DNA of 49,591 bases from an uncultured bacterium (GTDB lineage Bacteria > Bacillota > Clostridia > Oscillospirales > Oscillospiraceae). Shown here piece after piece: positions 41,626-49,082 of this stretch; position 1 is the stretch's first letter, and the number at the start of each line of letters is the position of its first letter. Below the pieces are notes generated by a model. It worked only from the letters and a program-made list of their open reading frames with translations, made no database searches and was not told the origin of the DNA. The stretch covers positions 1 to 49,591 of the forward strand of contig CAMNQF010000028.1 of assembly GCA_946548895.1 (NCBI GenBank), given 5' to 3'. The position numbers and the translations under genes are program-made.

Positions 41626-42891
41626 ATGAGAGAATATGAACTTGTTATCATCGGCGGCGGCCCTGCCGGGCTGGCCGCAGCGGTTGCCGCCCACGAGGCG
41701 GGCCTGCGGGACATCCTGATTCTGGAGCGGGACAACGAGCTGGGCGGCATCCTGAACCAGTGCATCCACAACGGCTTCGGCCTGCACACCTTCAAGGAGG
41801 AGCTCACCGGCCCCGAGTACGCTGGCCGGTTCATCCAGCAGGTGAAGGAGCTGGGCATCCCCTATAAGCTGAACACCATGGTGCTGGACCTGGCGGCGGA
41901 CAAGACCGTCACCGCCATGAACCGGGAGGACGGGCTGTTTCAGCTTCATCCCAAGGCGGTCATCTTGGCCATGGGCTGCCGGGAGCGGCCCCGGGGCGCG
42001 CTGAACATCCCCGGCTACCGCCCCGCCGGCATCTTCACCGCCGGCACCGCCCAGCGGCTGGTGAACATGGAGGGCTATATGCCCGGCCGCAAGGTGGTCA
42101 TCCTGGGCTCCGGCGACATCGGCCTCATCATGGCCCGCCGCATGACCCTGGAGGGCGCCAAGGTCCAGGTGGTGGCGGAGCTGATGCCCTACTCCGGCGG
42201 CCTGAAGCGGAACATCGTCCAGTGCCTGGACGACTACGGCATCCCCCTGAAATTGAGCCACACCGTAGTGGATATTGAGGGCAAAAAGCGGGTCGAGGCC
42301 ATCACCATCGCCCAGGTGGACGAGAAAAACCGGCCCATCCCCGGCACCGAGGAGCGCTATGAGTGCGACACCCTGCTGCTGTCCTGCGGCCTGATCCCGG
42401 AGAACGAACTGAGCCGCTCCGCCGGGGTGGAGCTGAACCCGGTCACCAACGGGCCCACCGTCAACGAGAGCCTGGAGACCAGCGTTCCCGGTGTGTTCGC
42501 CGCGGGCAACGTGCTCCATGTCCACGACCTGGTGGACTACGTGTCCGAGGAGGCGGGGGCCGCCGGCCGCCACGCCGCCGACTATATCGCCGCGGGCTGC
42601 AAGGCCCAGGAGCATAAGGCCCTGCCCGTGAAATGCGAGAACGGCGTGCGCTACACCGTCCCTGTGGCCATCCGGCCCGACGCGGCGGGGGACACCGTCA
42701 CCCTTCGGTTCCGGGTGGGCAACGTGTATCAGAACAAAAAGGTGGCCGTCTACGCGGGGGACGCCTGTATCTTCAGCCGCAAGCGCCCGGTGCTGGCCCC
42801 CGGCGAGATGGAGACGGTCATCCTCAAGACCAGCCTGCTGAAGGACCACCCCGAGGCGGACGGCATTACCGTGACTCTGGAGGAGGCGTGA
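41626..42891 (+). CDS. NAD(P)/FAD-dependent oxidoreductase, partner of the GlpA-like protein
   Basis: A 421-residue two-dinucleotide-fold flavoprotein: ELVIIGGGPAGLAAAVAAHE for FAD and KVVILGSGDIGLIMARRM for NAD(P), with ERPRGALNIPGYRPAGIF and SVPGVFAAGNVLHVHDLVDY. Active-site disulfide Cys pairs of thioredoxin reductases are absent. It starts 16 bases after the GlpA-like gene and ends 5 bases before the DUF1667 gene, so the three likely form a complex moving electrons from glycerol-3-phosphate to NAD(P)+ or a quinone substitute. It would stand in for GlpB. Confidence 0.88.
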   Translation: MREYELVIIGGGPAGLAAAVAAHEAGLRDILILERDNELGGILNQCIHNGFGLHTFKEELTGPEYAGRFIQQVKELGIPYKLNTMVLDLAADKTVTAMNREDGLFQLHPKAVILAMGCRERPRGALNIPGYRPAGIFTAGTAQRLVNMEGYMPGRKVVILGSGDIGLIMARRMTLEGAKVQVVAELMPYSGGLKRNIVQCLDDYGIPLKLSHTVVDIEGKKRVEAITIAQVDEKNRPIPGTEERYECDTLLLSCGLIPENELSRSAGVELNPVTNGPTVNESLETSVPGVFAAGNVLHVHDLVDYVSEEAGAAGRHAADYIAAGCKAQEHKALPVKCENGVRYTVPVAIRPDAAGDTVTLRFRVGNVYQNKKVAVYAGDACIFSRKRPVLAPGEMETVILKTSLLKDHPEADGITVTLEEA

Positions 42892-42895
42892 GACG

Positions 42896-43264
42896 ATGGA
42901 AGAGAAAAATCTGATCTGCATTAACTGCCCGCTGGGCTGCCCGCTTACCGTCACCATGGAGGGCGGCGAGGTCAAGAAGGTGGAGGGCAACACCTGCCCC
43001 CGGGGGGAGGCCTACGCCAAAAAGGAGCTGACCAACCCCACCCGCATCGTCACCAGCACGGTGAAGGTGAAGGGCGGCAGGCTGGCCATGGCCTCCGTCA
43101 AGACCGCCAACGACATCCCCAAGGGAAAGATCTTCGACTGCGTGAAGGCCATCCAGAACATTGAGCTGGAGGCCCCCGTGACCATCGGCCAGGTGGTGCT
43201 GGCCGACGTGTGCGGCACCGGGGTGGACATCGTGGCCACCAAGAATGTGCCCGCCAAGGGTTAA
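42896..43264 (+). CDS. DUF1667 small Cys-containing protein
   Basis: A 122-residue protein with Cys8, Cys11, Cys15 and Cys34 (LICINCPLGCPLTV, NTCPRGEAYA), the typical DUF1667 layout resembling the N-terminal Fe-S segment of molybdopterin oxidoreductases. A metal or Fe-S cluster is likely. It is the last gene of the glycerol-3-phosphate oxidation set and probably a small electron-transfer subunit, by analogy to GlpC. A strong terminator follows. Confidence 0.88.
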   Translation: MEEKNLICINCPLGCPLTVTMEGGEVKKVEGNTCPRGEAYAKKELTNPTRIVTSTVKVKGGRLAMASVKTANDIPKGKIFDCVKAIQNIELEAPVTIGQVVLADVCGTGVDIVATKNVPAKG

Positions 43265-43283
43265 GCGCTCCCGCGGCATAGCG

Positions 43284-43312
43284 AAAGCCCCCGCCAACGG
43301 CGGGGGCTTTTT
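43284..43312. terminator. Terminator of the glp operon
   Basis: A perfect 12-bp stem (43284-43295 with 43299-43310), loop AAC, T-run at the end of the right arm. A second GC hairpin with GGAG/CTCC lies at about 43320-43351. Confidence 0.85.
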
Positions 43313-43411
43313 GACGCCGTCCCGCCGGGGGAGGATAACTCCCGGCGGGGCGGCCCCGGAAAGGCGGGGGCGGATTGGACGGTCCGCCCCAGCGCTTTCC
43401 CATGCCGATGT

Positions 43412-43597
43412 TCAGTACTCTTTGGGCATAATCAGGGCGGCAATGATATACACCCACAGAGACAGCCCAGCGAAAGCCACCAGCAGGACGGTGGCCACCC
43501 GCACAACTGTGGGATCGACATTGAAGTAACGGGCGATTCCGCCGCATACGCCGCAGATGACGGCGTCGGGGCCCGTGGTGCGATAGAGACGCTTCAT
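43412..43597 (-). CDS. PspC-domain membrane protein
   Basis: A 61-residue PspC domain alone: MKRLYRTTGPDAVICGVCGG, then IARYFNVDPTVVR, and a hydrophobic segment (VATVLLVAFAGLSLWVYIIAALIMP). It is probably a small envelope-stress membrane protein. It is the last gene of the PadR/DUF4097 operon, 31 bases behind the DUF4097 gene, with AAAGGAGCTGTG upstream of the ATG. Confidence 0.92.
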   Translation of the reverse strand: MKRLYRTTGPDAVICGVCGGIARYFNVDPTVVRVATVLLVAFAGLSLWVYIIAALIMPKEY

Positions 43598-43628
43598 AAA
43601 AGCACAGCTCCTTTCAAAATTCCGCTTC

Positions 43629-45344
43629 TCAACGGCGCTCCAGCGACACGTCGCCGCTGACGCTGGTCATGGAGTAGGTGGGGCCGGAGCCGTCGCCGTA
43701 GACGCACAGGCCGTTGACATAGTTGGTGGGGAATTCGCAGCGCATCTCGCCGCTCACCGTCTTCATCCGCAGGGAGAAGGGGGCCGCGTCGGGAATGCTG
43801 GCCTCCAGGTCCCCGGACTTGGAGGCCAGCTCCAGCGTCTGGGGCAGCTGGGCGGTTTTTACCTGCACGTCGCCGCTGACGGAGGACCCGCGGAACTGAA
43901 CGGCAACCCCGTCCAGCTCAATGCTGCCGCTGACGGAGCGGAGGTCCGCCTCCGCCACCTCGCCCTGGAGGGAGATGTCGCCGCTCATGGTCTCGGCGTG
44001 AAGGACGGCGCAGGCCCCTTCCACCGCCAGATCGCCGCTGGCGGACTTGAAGTTCAGCTCGCCGCAGGCGCTCAACCGCACGTTCAGGTCGCCGCTTGCG
44101 GTTTTGACGGTTAGCTGGCCCGCGTCCAGCTCGTACTGCGGGTCGAACTCCACGTCGCCGCTGGCGGTGCTCACCATGATGAGCTCCCAGTGGCGGCGGG
44201 GCAGGAAGAGCTCCACGTCGGCGGAGGAGAACCCCCGGCGGGAGAAAAAGGAGGAGCTGGCGGTACGGCCCTCCCGGATGGTGAGCACCCCGTCGGCGGA
44301 GCAGGTCACGTCCAGGTCGTCCACGTCGCCATCGATGATGACCCCGGCATCCGAAGCCTCCGAAAGGTGGAAGGTCACATCCCCCGCCCCGGTGACAACC
44401 TCGATGCCCCGCAAGTCCTTTAAGGCGGTGACGGAATAGGAATCGTCGTCGTTGTGCCGCATAGAAGCGTCCACGCCCTGGAAATGGGGGCCGCCAGCCT
44501 TGACGCCGCCCTCACACTCGCCCCACTGGGCGTAAAAGCCGCCCTTGTCCTTGTCGTAGCCGAAACCGTAAATGACGTCTTTCCGCTCTTTGGGCCCGCC
44601 CCCGGCGAAGAACCGGCCCTCGCCGGAGTTCAGCTCGGCCTCAAACTCCCAGCCCCTAGGCGGCGTGGGGGGCTCCGGCGGCGTGGGGGGCTCCGGCGGC
44701 GCAGGCGGGGTGGCCCCGTTGGGCTGGGTATTGAAGTGGACCTTCACCCGGCCCTTTTCCTTCTCCACGGTGGTGCGGCGCTGAAAGGCGTCCTTGGCCT
44801 GCTTCAGGGCGCTCTTGGCCTGGTCGATGGCAATGTTGCACGCCTCCTGTACCCCCGCCAGAATGGCGTCCAGGTCGCTTTGGGGAATCTGGCCGCTGTG
44901 GCCGTCCTGCGCACCGCCCCGCTGGTCCGTCTGGCCCTGGGGGGCGTCCTGGGGCTGGGTTTCGTCATCCTCTACGGTGTTGATGATGATGGGATCGCCA
45001 TCGGGATTGTTAATGATAAAGGTCTGGCCATCCTCGGTGGTGATCCGGGTCTGGCCGTTCTCCGTTTTGATCCGGGCCTGACTGTTCCCATCTTTGATAA
45101 TCACATCGGGCGCGGCGGCGGGCTCCACGCCCAGGTAGCGGAGCAGCTCGTCCACGTCGCCCAGGTCGTCCAGGGCCCGCTTAAACGCCTCCTCCTCGGG
45201 CACGCCCGCGCCGGTCATGTCCAAAAAACGGCGGTACAGGTTGTCGGACAGCTCCTCAATCAGCTCCTCCTTGGCGGAGGAAGCGGGGGCGGCGTTCAGC
45301 TGGGCGGCCACCGCACCGTTCAGTCTCAGTTTGACGTCATCCAT
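43629..45344 (-). CDS. DUF4097-type beta-repeat protein with HAAS-like N-terminus
   Basis: A 571-residue protein. Residues 1-75 are a helical HAAS-like domain (LSDNLYRRFLDMTGAGVPEE, ALDDLGDVDELLRYLG). A polar Gln/Asp/Thr-rich segment, a short helical region and PEPPTPP repeats (near 215-235) follow. Residues about 300-571 contain repeating (S/T)xSGD units (VSTASGDVEF, TASGDLNV, SASGDLAV, TMSGDISL, SVSGDVQV, TSVSGDVSLERR) of the DUF4097 beta-helix. No signal peptide or membrane segment is seen. The ATG at 45344 overlaps the padR end by 8 bases and has GAGGAGGG 8 bases upstream. It likely senses or scaffolds at the envelope with PspC. Confidence 0.85.
   Translation of the reverse strand: MDDVKLRLNGAVAAQLNAAPASSAKEELIEELSDNLYRRFLDMTGAGVPEEEAFKRALDDLGDVDELLRYLGVEPAAAPDVIIKDGNSQARIKTENGQTRITTEDGQTFIINNPDGDPIIINTVEDDETQPQDAPQGQTDQRGGAQDGHSGQIPQSDLDAILAGVQEACNIAIDQAKSALKQAKDAFQRRTTVEKEKGRVKVHFNTQPNGATPPAPPEPPTPPEPPTPPRGWEFEAELNSGEGRFFAGGGPKERKDVIYGFGYDKDKGGFYAQWGECEGGVKAGGPHFQGVDASMRHNDDDSYSVTALKDLRGIEVVTGAGDVTFHLSEASDAGVIIDGDVDDLDVTCSADGVLTIREGRTASSSFFSRRGFSSADVELFLPRRHWELIMVSTASGDVEFDPQYELDAGQLTVKTASGDLNVRLSACGELNFKSASGDLAVEGACAVLHAETMSGDISLQGEVAEADLRSVSGSIELDGVAVQFRGSSVSGDVQVKTAQLPQTLELASKSGDLEASIPDAAPFSLRMKTVSGEMRCEFPTNYVNGLCVYGDGSGPTYSMTSVSGDVSLERR
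44659..44701. repeat. 18-bp tandem repeat inside the DUF4097 gene
   Basis: GGCGGCGTGGGGGGCTCC occurs twice head to tail (44659-44676, 44677-44694) with a partial third copy. On the coding strand it encodes the PEPPTPP linker, whose length may vary by slippage. Confidence 0.8.
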
Positions 45345-45684
45345 TGTTTTGACCCTCCTCAATCGAAATCAGCGCGTCTAAAAGCGCGCGGGTGTTTTCC
45401 CACTCCTGGCGGCCCTCCGCCCAGCGCTTGCGGCCTGCCTCCGTGATGGAGTAGTACCGCCGCCGGGCCCCCGGGCCGTCGTCCCCCCAGTAGGAGGCGA
45501 TGAGCCCCGACTGCTCCAGCCGCTTGAAGGCGGTGTATAGGGTGGCCTCCTTGAAGCCATACTCCCCTTGGGTGCCCTCTAAGATATTTTTGTTGATCTC
45601 ATAACCATAGTTGTCCCCGCGCATCAATTGTGCTAAAATGATAATGTCTGTATGGCCGCGCAGGGTGTCCGCTGAAATCGACAT
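45337..45684 (-). CDS. PadR-family transcriptional regulator
   Basis: A 115-residue winged-helix repressor: TLRGHTDIIILAQLMRGDNYGYEINKN-type start (quoted in part), FKEATLYTAFKRLEQSGLI and RRRYYSITEAGRKRWAE are PadR signatures. It heads the operon with the DUF4097 and PspC genes; PadR proteins in this arrangement usually autoregulate. Its promoter is dotted with copies of a GAGGTATCTC-like motif. GGGAGGACGCC lies before the ATG at 45684. Confidence 0.93.
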   Translation of the reverse strand: MSISADTLRGHTDIIILAQLMRGDNYGYEINKNILEGTQGEYGFKEATLYTAFKRLEQSGLIASYWGDDGPGARRRYYSITEAGRKRWAEGRQEWENTRALLDALISIEEGQNNG

Positions 45685-45722
45685 GGCGTCCTCCCTTCTT
45701 GGTGCAGGTTGTTTTTTGGCAT

Positions 45723-45812
45723 CCGAGATACCCGGTCATTCAAGATACCTCATGAGACGAAGTAACTTTGTGAGCTTAATATAGCACGAGATACCTCGCC
45801 TGTCAAGGTATT
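45723..45812 (-). promoter_or_regulatory. PadR operon promoter with four GGTATCTC-type operators
   Basis: Read leftward: TTGACA (45801-45806), 17-base spacer, TATATT (45778-45783). The motif GAGGTATCTC (given here as its complement GAGATACCTC) is present around 45723-45735, 45742-45754 and 45787-45799, the last inside the spacer, with a half-site AAGGTAT at 45805-45811 on the -35. This is a textbook repressor layout. Confidence 0.7.
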
Positions 45813-45871
45813 TTTCAAAAAATTTTTGCCGGGTTATTTTATGCTCCGGCAAGGCAAGGAGATGTGTCAAC

Positions 45872-46708
45872 ATGAGCGATTGCAGCCACAACTGCTCCTC
45901 CTGCGGCGAGAGCTGCGGGGAGCGCACCAGCCCTCAGGATTTCCGCAAGCCGGCCAACGCCGGCTCCCACATCAAAAAGGTGGTCGCCGTGGTGAGCGGC
46001 AAGGGGGGCGTGGGCAAGTCCGCCGTCACCTGCACCCTGGCCGCCGCCATGGCCAAGCTGGGGAAAAAGGTGGGCGTGCTGGACGCGGACATCACCGGCC
46101 CGTCGGTGCCCCAGGCGTTCAACATCCATAGGCGGGCCCTGGGCGATGAGGGCGGCATTCTCCCCGCCGTCACGGAGGGCGGCGTCAAGCTGATGAGCCT
46201 GAACCTGCTCATCGAGCGCGAGACGGACCCGGTGGTGTGGCGGGGGCCCGTCATCGCAGGGGCGGTGGAGCAGTTCTGGACCGACGTGGTGTGGGGCGAG
46301 CTGGACTACCTGTTTGTGGATATGCCTCCCGGGACCGGGGACGTGCCCTTGACGGTGTTTCAGTCCCTGCCGGTGGACGGGGTCATTGTGGTCACCGCCC
46401 CCCAGGCCCTGGTGGGCATGATCGTCACCAAGGCGGTGCGGATGGCGGAGATGATGAACGTGCCCGTGCTGGGCCTGGTGGAGAACTACTCGTTTTTCCG
46501 CTGCCCCGGCTGCGGCGGGGAGCACCCGGTGTTTGGCCCCAGCACCATCGACGCCCTGGGGAAGGAGCTGTCCCTGCCGGTGCTGGCCAGGCTGCCCATC
46601 GACCCCGCGCTGGCCCAGGCGGTGGACGAGGGCCGGGTGGAGAGCTACCAGCCCAACCCTATGGCCGAGGTGGCCCGGCGGCTGGACCAGGAATACGGGA
46701 CAAAATAA
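45872..46708 (+). CDS. Mrp/NBP35-type P-loop ATPase (Fe-S carrier)
   Basis: A 278-residue ATPase thought to carry and deliver Fe-S clusters. The N-terminus is Cys-rich (CSHNCSSCGESCG). The deviant Walker A is SGKGGVGKS (42-50), with VGVLDADITGPSVP, YLFVDMPPGTGDVP and a CPGCGG pair (CxxC) that bridges an Fe-S cluster in the dimer. It has its own gene space between the PadR promoter and a terminator, and would serve the many Fe-S enzymes seen here. The start at 45872 follows AAGGAGATGTGTCAAC. Confidence 0.94.
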   Translation: MSDCSHNCSSCGESCGERTSPQDFRKPANAGSHIKKVVAVVSGKGGVGKSAVTCTLAAAMAKLGKKVGVLDADITGPSVPQAFNIHRRALGDEGGILPAVTEGGVKLMSLNLLIERETDPVVWRGPVIAGAVEQFWTDVVWGELDYLFVDMPPGTGDVPLTVFQSLPVDGVIVVTAPQALVGMIVTKAVRMAEMMNVPVLGLVENYSFFRCPGCGGEHPVFGPSTIDALGKELSLPVLARLPIDPALAQAVDEGRVESYQPNPMAEVARRLDQEYGTK

Positions 46709-46711
46709 GCG

Positions 46712-46746
46712 CGCGCCCGGAGCGGCTTGGCTCCGGGCGCGTTTTG
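46712..46746 (+). terminator. Terminator after mrp
   Basis: A perfect 12-bp stem (46712-46723 with 46730-46741), 6-base loop, then TTTTG. Confidence 0.85.
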
Positions 46747-46822
46747 TGTCTGAACGCGGGCAAAACGGGTCCCCCACGCGGGAAACAGGCAATGTTTCCG
46801 GCCCGCCGTCTCCGTGCCGCCC

Positions 46823-46876
46823 TTGCAAAAGCGGGGCGGGTCTGCTACAATGGTAAAAATTCGACAAAATTCGACA
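46823..46876 (+). promoter_or_regulatory. Promoter with tandem Spo0A-box-like sites
   Basis: TTGCAA (46823-46828), 17-base spacer, extended -10 TGCTACAAT (46843-46851). TTCGACA (complement of the Spo0A box TGTCGAA) occurs at 46860-46866 and 46870-46876, 10 bases apart, just after the expected transcript start. The position suggests repression by Spo0A. Confidence 0.55.
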
Positions 46877-46967
46877 CGGAGCGGCCGCGGCGGCGGAAGC
46901 CATTTCCAGGAGAGGCCGGGCCGGATCTGCATAGCATAGTAGCAGCGGGACGAAGGGGGGAACGGGG

Positions 46968-47750
46968 ATGGACGATCCCAAATTAGACCGGGGGACGGCC
47001 CGGACCGCGGCGGAGCTGCGGCTCCAGCTGGCTCAGATGACCATCGTCAGCCAGGTGCTGGGGGGCAGCGCCCGGGATAAGCGGAGCAGAGACTATCTGG
47101 CCCTGATGGACCAGAGCATCTGCCGGATGCTGCGCATTGTGGAGCGGATGGAGTTCTCCGACCGGCTGGGCGGGGAGGCCGGGCCGCGGCAGGAGCCGGA
47201 GCTGGTGGACCTGAGCGGGCTGACGGTGGAGCTGGGTGAGCGGATGGCCGGCCTGCTGGCCTATACCGGGGTGGAGCTGACGGTGGAGGCGCCGGAACGG
47301 CTGAACGCCCGGGCACACCGGTGGATGATCCGCCAGATGCTGATGGAGCTGGTGTCCAACGGGGCCAAGGCGGGCAAGCACGTAAGGCTCACCCTGGCCC
47401 GCCAGGGGGACCGGGCGGTGTTCACCGTGGAGGACGACGGGCCGGGCATTCCCCCGGAGCGGCTGGCCTACCTGTTTTTCAGCGAGGAGGAGGCCGTGCC
47501 CGACTGGCGGCGGGGGGGCGTGGGCATCGCCATTGCCCGCCGGGCGGCCACCCTCCACGGCGGCACCCTGGTAGCCGACTGCGCCGAAGGGCGGGGCCTG
47601 CGGGCGGTGGCCTCCATCCAGCTGGGGGTGTCCGGGGGAACCGTGCTGGAGAGCCCCCGCCTGGGTTGGGACGCGGGAGGGTTCAGCGACGAGCTGGTCA
47701 TCCTCAGCGACCTGCTCCCCCGGGAGGTATTTGGCCCCGACAGCGAATGA
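46968..47750 (+). CDS. Soluble HATPase-domain protein, histidine-kinase-like
   Basis: A 260-residue protein with the ATP-binding domain of sensor kinases: N-box QMLMELVSNGAKAG, G1 DDGPGIPPE and G2 GGVGIAIARRAATLHGG. The N-terminal helical part (10-70) resembles a dimerisation domain, but the first 100 residues contain no histidine, so the normal phospho-acceptor is missing. There is no membrane segment and no response regulator next to it. It may be a degenerate kinase, an anti-sigma or phosphatase-like regulator. Tandem Spo0A-box-like sites at its promoter hint at a link to sporulation control. A GC hairpin follows. Confidence 0.8.
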   Translation: MDDPKLDRGTARTAAELRLQLAQMTIVSQVLGGSARDKRSRDYLALMDQSICRMLRIVERMEFSDRLGGEAGPRQEPELVDLSGLTVELGERMAGLLAYTGVELTVEAPERLNARAHRWMIRQMLMELVSNGAKAGKHVRLTLARQGDRAVFTVEDDGPGIPPERLAYLFFSEEEAVPDWRRGGVGIAIARRAATLHGGTLVADCAEGRGLRAVASIQLGVSGGTVLESPRLGWDAGGFSDELVILSDLLPREVFGPDSE

Positions 47751-47757
47751 AGTACTG

Positions 47758-47784
47758 GGGCCGGGGGGCGCGCCTCCCCGGCCC
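47758..47784. terminator. Hairpin between the HATPase gene and the recombinase gene
   Basis: GGGCCGGGG (47758-47766) pairs with CCCCGGCCC (47776-47784), followed by TTTA. It lies between convergent stops. Confidence 0.65.
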
Positions 47785-47785
47785 T

Positions 47786-48838
47786 TTACGCCTCCCGCCC
47801 CGCCCGGGAGATGGCCTCCGCCACGGCAGCCAGCACCTCCCCGTGGGTCTGGTCGAACAGGTGGGTGTAGATGCGCTGGGTGATGACCGGGCTGCTGTGG
47901 CCCATGGCCCGGCTGATTTGGTACATGGGCACCCGGGCGCTGTTGGCCATGCTGGCGAAGGTGTGCCGCAGGCCGTGGAAGTTGATGGGGTCCAGGTTTT
48001 TTTCCGCCACAAAGGCGGCCAGGGCGCCGGTCATGCGGTTGGGGTGGAAGGGGAGCCCGTCCTCCCCCAGCACCAGAAAATCGCCGGGGCCGCAGGGCAG
48101 GCCCATCTGGCGGCGGTCCGCCCGGAGGTCCCGGAGCAGCTCCAGCAGGCCGGGCAGGGCGGCGATGGACAGGGTGCGGCGGCTTCCGGCGGTTTTTGGG
48201 GGTTTTTCCACCACCTGGGAGCCCACGGTGGTCCGGGCCCAGCGCACGGACAGCTGGCCCGCGCTCAGGTCCACATCCCGCCAGCGCAGACCCAGGATCT
48301 CCCCCCGGCGCAGGCCCAGAGAGCAGGCCAGCCGCACCGGCAGCTCCAGCGTGTGGCCTTCCACCGCCCGGAGGAGCCGGTCCAGCCGGTCCGGGGTGTA
48401 GTAGGCCGCCTCCACCGGCACCGCCGGGGGCGGTGTGGCCCGCTGGATGGGGTTGGCGGGGAGCACCCCCTGGCGGTAGGCGGACTTCAGGGCGGTGTGG
48501 AGCAGCACGTGGTGTTTGCGGATGGTGTTGGGGGACAGGCCCTTTTCCTCCGCCAGCCAGCGGTAGTAGCCATTGACCAGCTCCGGGGTCAGGTCGGACA
48601 GCCGCACCCCGCCCAGGGCGGGCCGGACATGGTTGCTGATGATGGTGTCGTAGCCGCCGATGGTGGTGGCCGCCCGGGTGGGCTCGATGTCCCGCAGCAT
48701 CCACAGGTCCAGCCACTGGGCCAGGGTGACGCCGGACCCGGCGGGCGGGGCGGCCTTGGGCAGGGGGAAGCCCACCTGGGGCGGGGCGGGGATGGGGCGC
48801 AGGACGATGCGCTTGGGGCGGGTTTTGGTTTGAGGCAT
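47786..48838 (-). CDS. Tyrosine site-specific recombinase (phage/ICE integrase type)
   Basis: A 350-residue recombinase. Residues about 35-130 are the core-binding SAM-like domain (LAQWLDLWMLRDIEPT). The catalytic set is complete: Arg177 in GLRRGEILGLRWRD, Lys in PPKTAGSRRTLS, His288 and Arg291 in HGLRHTF, His314 in GHSS and Tyr324 in RIYTHLF. Such enzymes insert or excise mobile elements, but no phage, conjugation or cargo genes flank it, so it is an orphan or domesticated copy. A TATAAT (leftward, 48919-48924) and a palindrome ATAAC-GTCCT-GTTAT (48890-48904) lie upstream. AAAAGGAGCTGTTATC precedes the ATG. Confidence 0.92.
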   Translation of the reverse strand: MPQTKTRPKRIVLRPIPAPPQVGFPLPKAAPPAGSGVTLAQWLDLWMLRDIEPTRAATTIGGYDTIISNHVRPALGGVRLSDLTPELVNGYYRWLAEEKGLSPNTIRKHHVLLHTALKSAYRQGVLPANPIQRATPPPAVPVEAAYYTPDRLDRLLRAVEGHTLELPVRLACSLGLRRGEILGLRWRDVDLSAGQLSVRWARTTVGSQVVEKPPKTAGSRRTLSIAALPGLLELLRDLRADRRQMGLPCGPGDFLVLGEDGLPFHPNRMTGALAAFVAEKNLDPINFHGLRHTFASMANSARVPMYQISRAMGHSSPVITQRIYTHLFDQTHGEVLAAVAEAISRAGREA

Positions 48839-48992
48839 GATAACAGCTCCTTTTCTCGGTGCTCCGCGGCGGGCCGCGGGCGTTTTGAAATAACGTCCTG
48901 TTATTTTTGGACCCTTTGATTATATAGCAATTGCTGCCAGCCGTGTGAGAAATGCCCTTTTTCAGCCGGCGGGGCGGAAGGGGAAGGGGGCC

Positions 48993-49021
48993 TTGACTTT
49001 TCCGCCGTTTGGCAATACAAT
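48993..49021 (+). promoter_or_regulatory. Promoter of proS
   Basis: TTGACT (48993-48998), 17-base spacer, TACAAT (49016-49021), about 60 bases before the proS ATG. The leader is too short for a T-box. The 244-base gap 48839-49082 otherwise holds only the recombinase promoter region. Confidence 0.7.
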
Positions 49022-49082
49022 AGTGGGCACCTGTTGATAGAAATGGAAGGCCCCTATTTTTATATAAAAGGATGGAAGCGAC

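Noticed and set aside
44659-44701. Treating the 18-bp tandem repeat as an intergenic satellite
   Set aside because: It is in frame within the DUF4097 gene and encodes a Pro-rich linker.
48839-49082. T-box leader upstream of proS
   Set aside because: The promoter lies about 60 bases from the ATG, leaving no room, and no T-box sequence or terminator is present.
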